Position numbers and translations under genes: made by a program. DNA of 15,808 bases from contig CAYWMQ010000016.1 in the NCBI GenBank assembly GCA_964459635.1, forward strand, positions 1-15,808, in the 5' to 3' direction. Positions 1 to 6,628 of this stretch are shown piece by piece. Within the stretch, counting starts at the first letter, position 1, and each line of letters begins with the position of its first letter. The DNA is from CAYWMQ01 sp964459635. GTDB taxonomy: Bacteria > Patescibacteriota > Minisyncoccia > Phycocordibacterales > UBA12088. Below the pieces are notes generated by a model. The model did not search any database and was not told where the DNA came from. It saw only the letters and a list, made by a program, of their open reading frames with translations.

Positions 1-152
1 TTGTCGTTTTTGAGAAACTCACCCTCGCCACACCCTAGGTCAAGTGTTTTCTTACCCTTGCAGTAAAATTCATACACAAAGTTACGTCCACGGAGACGTT
101 CACGAATGATGTATGCAAGTGTTGGCGTATGCCGCATGAGCCAATAGTACAC
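1..152 (-). CDS. SAM-dependent methyltransferase, N-terminal part (cut by window edge)
   Basis: An open minus-strand frame enters from the left edge and encodes about 50 residues here. It contains KKTLDLGCGEGEFL (codons near 10-50), a textbook motif I (GxGxG) of class I SAM-dependent methyltransferases. The stretch before it (YYWLMRHTPTLAYIIRERLRG) looks like the N-terminal helix of glycan-cluster methyltransferases. The start is uncertain: a GTG at 152 leaves a 16-nt gap after the preceding glycosyltransferase, and an ATG at 137 is the alternative. Neither has a Shine-Dalgarno sequence. The rest of the gene, including substrate-specific parts, lies outside the window, so the acceptor cannot be told. 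Position directly after two glycosyltransferases suggests a role in processing the same polysaccharide (inference). Confidence 0.72.
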   Translation of the reverse strand, partial: MYYWLMRHTPTLAYIIRERLRGRNFVYEFYCKGKKTLDLGCGEGEFLKND

Positions 153-168
153 TAATAACAGGCCCGCG

Positions 169-1236
169 CTATCGACCTTTTTTTCCAGAACCGGTCAGCA
201 CAAAGAAGAACTCGGCCAGCCTCTTCGCGTACACTTCCGCGTCGCAGTTCTGGACCGCAAACGCACGAGCTGCTGCGCCAATAGTTGCGCACTTGTGCCG
301 ATCGTGCCATAAGTCCAGCATCGCTGTGCGCAGTGCCGCTACATCATGCGCGGGCACAAACATGCCAGTAACGCCGTGATCTACGTACGAGACAAGCGCT
401 TTGGATTTGGTAACGACAGTCGCCTTACCGCTTGCCATTGCCTCGATGACCGCATACGTGCCCATAGAATCGTTGTTGTCGACTTTACGCTTGAGTGGGA
501 TTACTACGAACCGGCAACGCGCATACAGGTCACGAAGCTCGCTGTGCGAATAAAGTCGCGCCGTGACATTGGGCGGCAACGCGCCGTACGCAGCAACGCG
601 TTCCGGCTTAGTAGCTATCTTGAGCTCGAGTGCGGTGCCTCGTACTGCATCGATAAGGGTATCGTAGTCGCGTCCAGGATCTAACCCCACAGAAAGTATG
701 AAGTCCCCCTGGGGCAAACTGCTGGGCGTGAAGTACTTTGTATCGACACCTTCGTACAAAAATACTATCTGTTCCTTAATGTGCGGAAACAGCTTTCTCA
801 TTGAGTCCTCTTCTGCTTGTGAAAGCGCAATGACACCGTCTGCCCGTGACACCGCAAACCGAAAGACCTTCTGGCGGAGCGTCGTGCATGCCCCAATGGT
901 CCCAGAAATGTTGGCATCGTAAATAACCCAGCGTGGGCGCGACAAACCGAGCACAGCCTTACACAGCAGCGATCCGTAGGCGCCGCCCGCAAATACGATG
1001 TCATACCGCAGGAATAGGGGAAAGAAAGGTACGTGCATCCACCAAATATTTAAAACGCGCCGCCACAGGCGCGCCGCCCATGCAGGTAACACGTGCTCTG
1101 GATCAAAAAAGCTGGTGCTTATCCCGTATTTCCGAATACGGTACATGCCGTTAAAGTGGTTGTCGTGGCCAGACCCGGACTCGACCGCAACTGCCTGAGC
1201 TATTCTCGATCGACTAAATAGGTATAGTATTTTCAT
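169..1236 (-). CDS. Glycosyltransferase, GT4-like (GT-B fold)
   Basis: A 355-residue protein that should transfer a sugar from a nucleotide-sugar donor to a growing glycan at the cytoplasmic membrane face. The N-terminus (MKILYLFSRSR) is a GT-B Rossmann start. The donor-binding half carries FILSVGLDPGRDYDTLIDAV, the usual 'new subdomain' opening of GT4 enzymes, and AVIEAMASGKATVVT with E265 as the conserved glutamate. The partner residue expected eight positions earlier is not a glutamate (the region reads NNDSMGTYAVIE), as in some GT4 subgroups. I chose ATG 1236 because it gives a 4-nt ATGA overlap with the upstream gene's stop; a TTG six bases earlier is possible. The upstream neighbour is another glycosyltransferase and the downstream one a methyltransferase. 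Donor and acceptor are unknown. Confidence 0.85.
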   Translation of the reverse strand: MKILYLFSRSRIAQAVAVESGSGHDNHFNGMYRIRKYGISTSFFDPEHVLPAWAARLWRRVLNIWWMHVPFFPLFLRYDIVFAGGAYGSLLCKAVLGLSRPRWVIYDANISGTIGACTTLRQKVFRFAVSRADGVIALSQAEEDSMRKLFPHIKEQIVFLYEGVDTKYFTPSSLPQGDFILSVGLDPGRDYDTLIDAVRGTALELKIATKPERVAAYGALPPNVTARLYSHSELRDLYARCRFVVIPLKRKVDNNDSMGTYAVIEAMASGKATVVTKSKALVSYVDHGVTGMFVPAHDVAALRTAMLDLWHDRHKCATIGAAARAFAVQNCDAEVYAKRLAEFFFVLTGSGKKGR

Positions 1237-2432
1237 GGACAAGTCTTTTTTGTCAACGATGCTACTACCGCATTTATTGTAATTCGGTTCTGAAGTTTTT
1301 CATCCACGAAGGCCTTTGCTCTAGCTACCATCGCGTCGCGCGCCCTGCTTGGCGTGACGCAGAAGCGCACACGCTCGCCGAAGCCCGGCGCACCTTCCCC
1401 CACGGGCAGTATGCGTCCTCTCTCACCGTCTGCTCCTAACGATTCCGCTATACCCTGCACTGCCGCACCGAGCACAGGCACTTGTACATACATCGCCTCC
1501 CAAAAAACAATACCTAGCGCTTCAGCTTTCGAAAGCAGGACAAACATGTCGGCATCCAGGTAATAATTCCAGATGTCGTCACGCTCTACATTGCCAGGCA
1601 GATATACTCTCCCGCCAATCTTGAGGCGCTCTACCTGCTCTTCCAAGGGCGTACGGAGGCTCCCTTCTCCGAGGCACATGAGTACGAACTCTGAGGGTAA
1701 GGTGGCAAACAGCTCGAGTAGGTGAGCGTAGTTTTTCTCTGCCTCCAGGCGCCCTACGGCGAGTAGAATCCGCTTACCGTCCGCGATTCCGTAACGAGAG
1801 CGAATCCTGCCCTTCTGTGCATGCGCAATGTGAGCTCGGTCCCGCTCTATCGTGTTCACCGTAAAAATAGTGATGTGCGCGTTTTGTACCCCAAGTCCGT
1901 GCAGGTATGCACGCATGGTTTCGTTGAGCGTCAAAAAGTGCTCCACAAGGCCGACCGTAAGGCGCTCGGTGACATACGAGTACCACCCCTTAAGCCAGCC
2001 GAAGCGTCTCGTCTGCGAGTACAGCACTGGCTGATTGTTCAGCAGCATGACAAGCCGGCCCCCAAACATTTTCTTTGCTACCCAGCATGCGGGAACCATA
2101 CCGAAGTCATACACAAGCCACACATCTGGTCGCACATGGTACCGCCAGGCCACATAGGGGATACGAAACATTGCCCAGATATTGAGGAGTGGTCGTACGT
2201 TCTCTAAGAAGTACGTCCGCGTGTGCACCGTTTGCCAGTTACCCTCAAGTATCCTGTAGTGTGTACGAGACCATGAAAAAAAGAAAAATTTGTTCACGTC
2301 CGGCTGCAACTGATCTCGTTGCAGCTTTTCTGTTAACTCAGCGCGACCAGTACGAAATAAATCGCGCCAGTCAAAATTGACAAGGAAAATATTCAGGGGC
2401 GTATGTTTTTTCTCGTTTTTCACTTCCGTCAT
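1233..2432 (-). CDS. Glycosyltransferase, GT4 family
   Basis: A 399-residue GT-B glycosyltransferase. The N-terminal acceptor domain begins LNIFLVNFDWRDLF. The C-terminal donor domain shows ILLAVGRLEAEKNYAHLLEL, then LMCLGEGSLRTPLEEQ, LPGNVERDDIWNYYLDADMFVL, and the GT4 E-x7-E signature in SKAEALGIVFWEAM (E304 and E312). These are the motifs expected of a retaining GT4 enzyme, so it is probably active. ATG 2432 is preferred. A GTG at 2462 would add ten residues; neither start has a Shine-Dalgarno sequence. The gene ends in a 4-nt overlap with the next glycosyltransferase, so the two are probably translationally coupled. About 90 bases upstream lies the remnant of a different glycosyltransferase. 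Sugar specificity cannot be read from the sequence. Confidence 0.87.
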   Translation of the reverse strand: MTEVKNEKKHTPLNIFLVNFDWRDLFRTGRAELTEKLQRDQLQPDVNKFFFFSWSRTHYRILEGNWQTVHTRTYFLENVRPLLNIWAMFRIPYVAWRYHVRPDVWLVYDFGMVPACWVAKKMFGGRLVMLLNNQPVLYSQTRRFGWLKGWYSYVTERLTVGLVEHFLTLNETMRAYLHGLGVQNAHITIFTVNTIERDRAHIAHAQKGRIRSRYGIADGKRILLAVGRLEAEKNYAHLLELFATLPSEFVLMCLGEGSLRTPLEEQVERLKIGGRVYLPGNVERDDIWNYYLDADMFVLLSKAEALGIVFWEAMYVQVPVLGAAVQGIAESLGADGERGRILPVGEGAPGFGERVRFCVTPSRARDAMVARAKAFVDEKLQNRITINAVVASLTKKTCP

Positions 2433-2548
2433 AGATAAACACGGTTCGGGTTTTAACGTCACTTCATCGCATCATGACAAATCGCTTACCATGCAGCCAT
2501 CATACCACCGCTCGCGTCTGTGTGGCATGTCATCTCCTACCACAACCT

Positions 2549-2788
2549 CTAAGCGAGCGAGCGCAAGCTGTGGCTGCTTTCCGCGCAGGAGTGTGGGAGT
2601 TGAGCTAATGTCTTACACGCCATAGCCTCAAATATCGTTTTGTCGAACATACCGCTCGGGCTTTGGTTGACAAAGATGTCGTGTGTGCGATAGAGCGCGG
2701 CGGCATCCCCGCACGGGATACGGGGCTCAGCACAAGGCACTGCAGTACCTATCGCGCCCGGTGCCTTGTTGCTGTCATGCTGATACAT
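2549..2788 (-). pseudogene. Broken duplicate of the 3' part of the glycosyltransferase at 4235-5419
   Basis: The minus strand encodes LYRTHDIFVNQSPSGMFDKT and IFEAMACKTLA, then AESSHSLRSLA, nearly identical to roughly residues 262-319 and 370-380 of the intact glycosyltransferase at 4235-5419. About 50 codons between these blocks are missing and are replaced by a few unrelated codons. A TAG stop follows LRSLA, where the intact protein continues ERLREELK. DNA identity is high: 2556-2585 matches 4284-4313 over 30 bases without a mismatch. The whole N-terminal domain is absent. The remnant begins about 12 bases after the end of the AbiEii toxin gene. It is therefore a decayed partial duplicate, probably not translated into anything useful. 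Confidence 0.85.
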
Positions 2789-2800
2789 AGCACTATGCCG

Positions 2801-3559
2801 TTATACCTCCACCGCTTTTGTACGGTCTATTTCACGCGATAGAGCAGCAAGGGTTTCCTGCTTGAGACTTTTGCGAATGCGCGAGAACTCGCGTAAAGGC
2901 AACAGCGCATTCAGGTCCTGTGATAAAAGCTCCTCTGTCACGTTTCTTGCTATAAACTCATGTAGCGACGCAAGGTACTCATCTACGCGGACACCTGTGC
3001 GCTCCTCTATGACAGCGTGCGCGTACGGATACCCATGTGTCAGGAAGTGATGTATATCGTACACGTCTCTACCTGCTATTGTCTCGCGCTTCTTGTGACG
3101 ATCGGTGAGTGCCACCAGCTTATTGGCGACCATGGTGTCGAGCGTTTGACAGGTAAGTATACGGTCTATCTCTACAAGGCGTTTTGCCTCATACCTGTTT
3201 GCTTTGGGCGGGTCTGTAGTCACGTCCACCTTCAGTGTATTGCGCTCGCCCTCACGAGCAGGATACTTCAAGAAATACTGGGGCACGTTTTTACTCATAT
3301 CACGGACGATAAGCCCGAGATCCGAAAAGATGCGCTCAAGCATGCAGCGTACTTCCACGTGGGTTGTGGCAGTTGGAATCAGGTCAAAATCCAGGTCAAC
3401 GGAAAAGCGGTCAAGGTAGCCGAGCATCGTTGCACATGTACCGCCCTTAAACGCGAGCGCCTGTGCAAGTGTGGTGTCTTCGGCGATATTTGTGAGTACG
3501 CGTGCGAGCCACATACGGTGAAGCGCATCACTCTGTGTCGAGAGTGGTGTGCTAGACAT
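2801..3559 (-). CDS. abiEii: AbiEii/AbiGii-family nucleotidyltransferase toxin
   Basis: A 252-residue toxin of the type IV AbiE toxin-antitoxin / abortive-infection family. Family members are nucleotidyltransferase-fold proteins that stop growth unless their partner is present. The motifs are intact. FKGGTCATM (38-45) and RFSVDLDFDL (51-60) give the GGT and D55-x-D57 metal-binding motif I/II. LKVDVTTD follows near 109-116. ANKLVALTDRHKKRE (K147) and GRDVYDIHHFL (D165, D168) supply the C-terminal catalytic motifs. Length is in the normal range. ATG 3559 overlaps the antitoxin stop by 8 nt; an upstream TTG at 3586 would give a longer overlap. No key residue is missing, so I expect an active toxin. 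It is embedded in a glycan gene cluster, next to a glycosyltransferase remnant. Confidence 0.9.
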   Translation of the reverse strand: MSSTPLSTQSDALHRMWLARVLTNIAEDTTLAQALAFKGGTCATMLGYLDRFSVDLDFDLIPTATTHVEVRCMLERIFSDLGLIVRDMSKNVPQYFLKYPAREGERNTLKVDVTTDPPKANRYEAKRLVEIDRILTCQTLDTMVANKLVALTDRHKKRETIAGRDVYDIHHFLTHGYPYAHAVIEERTGVRVDEYLASLHEFIARNVTEELLSQDLNALLPLREFSRIRKSLKQETLAALSREIDRTKAVEV

Positions 3560-4154
3560 ACCTATTCGGCGTGAGTGGATAACCAACCGTCTCCTGGAAC
3601 GTGCGCACCATTTGCCAATCTATGTGCGCCGCCGCATCAAAATGAGCATGCGGGTTGAAGTACAGTATGTCCGCCACTGCTCGCTCGGGCGAGGCAACAC
3701 GTGCTCCGCTCTGCTCCGTACGCACGCCTGCGGGGTTGTAAAGAAAGTGTGATGCGAGCTGACGCACGTAGTACTCCTGGGCACCTATGTGAAACCGCTT
3801 GGTACGCTCTCCTACAAGCGTGATGATGGGAACTGCCTGTAGGATGAGGCCCGCACGCGCAAGTACGGTCTCGGTACTCACGTATGCCACACCATGCACG
3901 GCCTTTTGTCCGACGAGCAAGACATCGAGATCCTGAGGAGGCCGCAGCGAGTAGAAGCCGCGCCAAAGCCGGAAAAGTAGCCCCCTGTCGACATACCTTT
4001 TGAGGGTGACTCGCAGCACATGCCGGTCGGAGATGCCCCACAGGTTGGCGAGGTCGTCTATATGAACAAGTGTCTCGCCCATCCGTGCCAAGTCCGCAAA
4101 GCGTGGCGATATCGCGCCTTTTCTAGCTTTTTCACCTGCAGTGTTGGTGGCCAT
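3552..4154 (-). CDS. abiEi: AbiEi-family antitoxin, winged-helix autorepressor
   Basis: A 200-residue protein with the AbiEi layout. The N-terminal winged helix-turn-helix lies at about 29-72 (LVHIDDLANLWGISDRHVLR, then RLWRGFYSL). A C-terminal domain follows with VSTETVLARAGLI (92-104) and ASPERAVADILYF (154-166), both typical of the family. AbiEi proteins are known to neutralise AbiEii without forming a tight complex and to repress their own promoter through inverted repeats. A strong inverted repeat sits directly upstream of this gene and fits that role. The ATG at 4154 has no Shine-Dalgarno sequence and would have a leader of under 20 nt from the predicted promoter. The gene overlaps abiEii by 8 nt, so the pair is translationally coupled. 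Confidence 0.88.
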   Translation of the reverse strand: MATNTAGEKARKGAISPRFADLARMGETLVHIDDLANLWGISDRHVLRVTLKRYVDRGLLFRLWRGFYSLRPPQDLDVLLVGQKAVHGVAYVSTETVLARAGLILQAVPIITLVGERTKRFHIGAQEYYVRQLASHFLYNPAGVRTEQSGARVASPERAVADILYFNPHAHFDAAAHIDWQMVRTFQETVGYPLTPNRYV

Positions 4155-4164
4155 ATGGTTTGCT

Positions 4165-4205
4165 TATAATATACACTATTGTATATTATAGTGTAGCGTT
4201 GTCAA
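4165..4205 (-). promoter_or_regulatory. abiE promoter with overlapping palindromic operator
   Basis: On the minus strand TTGACA (4205-4200) is followed after 16 nt by TACAAT (4183-4178), a good sigma-70-type promoter; TATAAT at 4190-4185 is too close to the -35 to pair with it. The -10 region is covered by two palindromes. One has 11-bp perfect arms (4165-4175 and 4180-4190) around a 4-nt loop. The other has 8-bp perfect arms (4172-4179 and 4188-4195). AbiEi proteins are known to bind inverted repeats at their own promoter, so this is the likely operator for repression of abiEi-abiEii. The match to a promoter is by eye. Confidence 0.7.
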
Positions 4206-4234
4206 GAGACCCACAAGCCCCGTATGCGTTGCAC

Positions 4235-5419
4235 CTAGGCTGGTGAGCTCACCACCTTTAGCTCCTCGCGCAGTCGTTCTGCAAGCGAGCGCAAGCTGTG
4301 GCTGCTTTCCGCGTACGCGCGGAGGATCTGCGCCAGCGCGTCACGCTCTTCACGCGTAAGCGCGAGTAGTTGCTCAAGCTTCTCGGCAAGAAGTACGGTG
4401 TCATCTTCACGAAAGAGCAGCGCTTCGCCTATAACGCCACGCAGATTTTCGTTGCAAGAGAGCGCCAAGGTCTCGCAGGCCATAGCCTCAAAGATGGTCT
4501 TGTCGAACATGCCGCTCGGGCTTTGGTTGACGAATATGTCATGTGCGCGGTAGAGCGCAGGGGCCTCTGCATACGGGATACCGGGCTTCCACGTGATATG
4601 CTCCGCAATACCCAGTGCCTTGGCCTGCGCTCGAAGTCCCGCCGCATACTCCTCGTGTTCTGGCAATGTATCGCCGCAGATGGTTGCCGAAAACGCCACG
4701 CCTTTCTCGTGAAGCTTGCCGAGCGCCTGAATGAACACTTCAAGCTTCTTGCTGGGACTGATGCGCCCAAAAGAGAGAACTGAGCCGGGCACGCGTGTCT
4801 CGGGCCCTAAGGGTGTGAAGAGCTCGGTCGAGACGCCCACCGGCATGAACACTGTTTTTTTGTACTTCGCGGTGTACGAGTACTTGGAGGTGCAAAACAC
4901 CTTATGGCAGAAAAAAGCCGCGACATCGGTACGCCACGAGCCTGCGTAGTGGTTGCGCCACATGGTCACGTATTTGCCCGTGAGTCGCCAGAACGGGCCG
5001 CCAAGGAACAAGTACTCCTGGTTCATGTGGACGTACACACGATCGTGCTCATGGCGCAGCTGCCAAATAAGGCGGAGGAAGCGAACAACATATGCGACTC
5101 GCGGTGTCACGTATGTAGCAACGCCATGAGCACGATCGTGGGAATCCCCCTTCGCTTGTGAGCTACGGCGGGACACGTGGGAATGGGGATCAGACGCTGG
5201 ATTGCCGCGTCGCTCACGCGGGTCGCTCCTCGCAAAGACGACGTGTTCTTTGCCGAGGCTATGCACGCGGACATTGGCCGGCAGACTGTGTTTTCCTTCC
5301 CGAAGGCATATCACTTCTATGCGATCGAACACTTTGGCAAAGGCCTCCACCCAACGGCCAAAGAACCCCAGGTATGGGTCATTCACATCCATGGTTTGTG
5401 TAACTATCAAAAGCTTCAT
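4235..5419 (-). CDS. Glycosyltransferase, GT4-like, with an in-frame repeat insertion
   Basis: A 394-residue GT-B glycosyltransferase beginning MKLLIVTQTMDVNDPYLGFF. Acceptor-domain landmarks include VHMNQEYLFLGGPFWRLTGK (about 130-149). The donor domain has SVLSFGRISPSKKLEVFIQAL and DIFVNQSPSGMFDKTIFEAM with E311. The first glutamate of E-x7-E is replaced by glycine in SGMFDK, a form I associate with a GT4 subgroup that carries a conserved DK. Residues about 60-103 do not look like part of the fold: they are rich in R, S, H and P and coincide with a palindromic repeat (separate entry). They lie between HSLGKE and RVAYVVRFLRLIW, likely contiguous in relatives. The frame stays open, so the enzyme may still work. 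A broken copy of its 3' end lies beyond the abiE cassette. No Shine-Dalgarno sequence. Confidence 0.87.
   Translation of the reverse strand: MKLLIVTQTMDVNDPYLGFFGRWVEAFAKVFDRIEVICLREGKHSLPANVRVHSLGKEHVVFARSDPRERRGNPASDPHSHVSRRSSQAKGDSHDRAHGVATYVTPRVAYVVRFLRLIWQLRHEHDRVYVHMNQEYLFLGGPFWRLTGKYVTMWRNHYAGSWRTDVAAFFCHKVFCTSKYSYTAKYKKTVFMPVGVSTELFTPLGPETRVPGSVLSFGRISPSKKLEVFIQALGKLHEKGVAFSATICGDTLPEHEEYAAGLRAQAKALGIAEHITWKPGIPYAEAPALYRAHDIFVNQSPSGMFDKTIFEAMACETLALSCNENLRGVIGEALLFREDDTVLLAEKLEQLLALTREERDALAQILRAYAESSHSLRSLAERLREELKVVSSPA
5038..5140. repeat. 19-bp perfect inverted repeat in the glycosyltransferase gene
   Basis: CACGATCGTGCTCATGGCG at 5038-5056 recurs exactly as its reverse complement at 5122-5140, with a 65-nt spacer. 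Each arm contains the 10-bp self-complementary CACGATCGTG. The inner arm encodes RHEHDRV, probably native sequence; the outer arm lies at the edge of the inserted repeat and encodes SHDRAHG. Confidence 0.85.
5111..5242 (-). repeat. Palindromic repeat inserted inside the glycosyltransferase gene
   Basis: Positions 5197-5240 begin, on the plus strand, with CTGGATTGC and end with CTCGCAAAGACG. The same two flanks bound the arm of the intergenic element at 9372-9401. Between them is a perfect 6-bp hairpin (5205-5210 with 5216-5221, 5-nt loop). The adjoining part (about 5139-5190) has GGGAATCCCC and GGGAATGGGGA runs like a second, partly degenerate, palindrome. The block is a multiple of three and keeps the host frame open, adding about 44 residues. 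It resembles in behaviour the Rickettsia palindromic elements that live inside genes, though homology to them is not claimed. The exact borders need a comparison with relatives. Confidence 0.75.
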
Positions 5420-5609
5420 TGTGCGTTGGTGTGGCCTGTGAAATACGATTTGAGCCGTTTAGAAAGAAACTGATGCCCTTGATATGTCTTGTAGTACTTC
5501 TCTGTCTTAGCGCATCCGCTTTGTTTCTACACGCTTCATAATACACGAGTACGAGCAGCCTTCTATCTTGAGTTTACGTACCATGGCCCACAGAATGCTT
5601 CACTACTCA
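5416..5609 (-). other. Intergenic spacer with a start-less open frame
   Basis: The 190-nt gap between the epimerase and the glycosyltransferase has no clear promoter or terminator. A frame from 5526 to the TGA at 5416, overlapping the glycosyltransferase ATG by two bases, encodes AKTEKYYKTYQGHQFLSKRL followed by KSYFTGHTNAQ. It looks protein-like but lacks ATG, GTG or TTG, and a TAG lies just before it. It could be the residue of a deleted gene or chance. I do not recognise the sequence. Confidence 0.3.
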
Positions 5610-5628
5610 CTATTCACTATTCACTCCA
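5601..5628 (-). repeat. TAGTGAR heptad repeat containing the epimerase stop codon
   Basis: Four head-to-tail 7-nt units (plus strand CACTACT, CACTATT, CACTATT, CACTCCA), reading as TAGTGAA/TAGTGAG on the minus strand. The last codons of the epimerase (AAT AGT GAA TAG) are made from the repeat. Because 7 is not a multiple of 3, both TAG and TGA are soon met in any frame. Confidence 0.8.
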
Positions 5629-6566
5629 TAATACTCTCTATACCACTCTACAAAGCGCTTGACCCCCTCCTCTACCGGTACCTGCGGCGCAAAGCCAAGC
5701 TCCTCGCGTGCACGCGATATATCGGCAAACGTCTCCGGCACATCGCCCGGCTGCATGGGCTTTTCGATGAGCTGCGCCTTTTTCCCAAGCTCATGCTCGA
5801 AGAGCTGCACAAAGTCCTTGAGGTATATAGCGCGGCCGTGGCCGAGGTTGTAGATACGGTACCCTTTCGGGCGCTCCAGGGCGCGCACGAAGCCCTCCAC
5901 GATGTCATCCACATACGTGAAGTCGCGACGCATGTCGCCACCGTTAAAGAGCTCGATGGGGGTGCCCTCAAGGATGGCTTTGGTGAAAAGGAAAAACGCC
6001 ATGTCCGGCCTGCCCCACGGCCCGTAGACGGTAAAAAAGCGCAGCGCGGTCACCGGCAGCCCAAAGAGCGAGTGGTACGAGTACGCGAGAAGCTCGCACG
6101 CGCGCTTGCTTGCGGCATACACCGAAAGCGGCTCGTCCACGCGCATGTCCTCGTGGTATGGAAGCTCCTTGTTTTTGCCGTACACACTGCTCGTGGAAGC
6201 GAATGCCACACGTGCACCGTGCTGTCGTGCGCACTCAAACACATTTTGTGTGCCCACGTAGTTGGTCTGCGCATACACCAGCGGATGCGTGAGCGAGTAG
6301 CGCACTCCTGCCTGTGCAGCGAGATGGGCTACCGCGTCGAATGGCCCATCTTGAGTGAACACCGCTTCAAGTGCATCAAAGTCCGTAATGTCCACCCTTC
6401 GCACTTTTCTACCCTCGGGCAGCCGTGAGAGCCTCGCTTCTTTAAGAGCGGGGTCGTAGTACTCGTTTACATTGTCGACTATGACGACCTGATGGCCGTC
6501 AGCGATGAGCCGAAGCGCAAGCGTGTTACCTATAAATCCTGCACCGCCGGTGAGAAGAATTTTCAT
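5610..6566 (-). CDS. UDP-glucuronate 4-epimerase-like NAD-dependent sugar epimerase
   Basis: A 318-residue extended short-chain dehydrogenase. TGGAGFIG (6-13) is the NAD-binding GxxGxxG motif. HLAAQAGVRYSL (81-92) is the signature of UDP-glucuronate 4-epimerases. ASTSSVYG (123-130) and YAASK (Y150, K154) give the catalytic Ser/Thr-Tyr-Lys set. FFTVYGPWGRPDMA is typical of the same group. The expected reaction is UDP-glucuronate to UDP-galacturonate, using tightly bound NAD, in the cytoplasm. The gene follows the UDP-glucose dehydrogenase by 38 nt, which would supply its substrate, and that pairing supports the call. Related dTDP-glucose dehydratases or UDP-glucose 4-epimerases are less likely given the AAQAGVRYS motif. 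The start ATG lacks a Shine-Dalgarno sequence. The stop codon falls in a heptad repeat. Confidence 0.87.
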   Translation of the reverse strand: MKILLTGGAGFIGNTLALRLIADGHQVVIVDNVNEYYDPALKEARLSRLPEGRKVRRVDITDFDALEAVFTQDGPFDAVAHLAAQAGVRYSLTHPLVYAQTNYVGTQNVFECARQHGARVAFASTSSVYGKNKELPYHEDMRVDEPLSVYAASKRACELLAYSYHSLFGLPVTALRFFTVYGPWGRPDMAFFLFTKAILEGTPIELFNGGDMRRDFTYVDDIVEGFVRALERPKGYRIYNLGHGRAIYLKDFVQLFEHELGKKAQLIEKPMQPGDVPETFADISRAREELGFAPQVPVEEGVKRFVEWYREYYGVNSE

Positions 6567-6600
6567 GTGGTCTACGTATGGCGCGTTGTCGCCGTGTCGA

Positions 6601-6628
6601 CTCGTTACTCGCTACTCGCTACTCGCAC
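6601..6628 (-). repeat. TAGCGAG heptad repeat containing the dehydrogenase stop codon
   Basis: Four 7-nt units (plus strand CTCGTTA, CTCGCTA, CTCGCTA, CTCGCAC), that is TAGCGAG on the minus strand. The dehydrogenase ends GTA GCG AGT AGC GAG TAA, with its stop formed by a variant unit. The consensus matches the heptads at 5601-5628 (TAGYGAR). Confidence 0.8.

Noticed and set aside
3017..3574. Plus-strand open frame of 185 codons opposite abiEii
   Set aside because: Cysteine- and histidine-rich peptide without recognisable features, antisense to a well-supported toxin gene.
5568..6428. Plus-strand open frame of 286 codons opposite the epimerase gene
   Set aside because: It is antisense to a gene with complete catalytic motifs and has no domain-like sequence.
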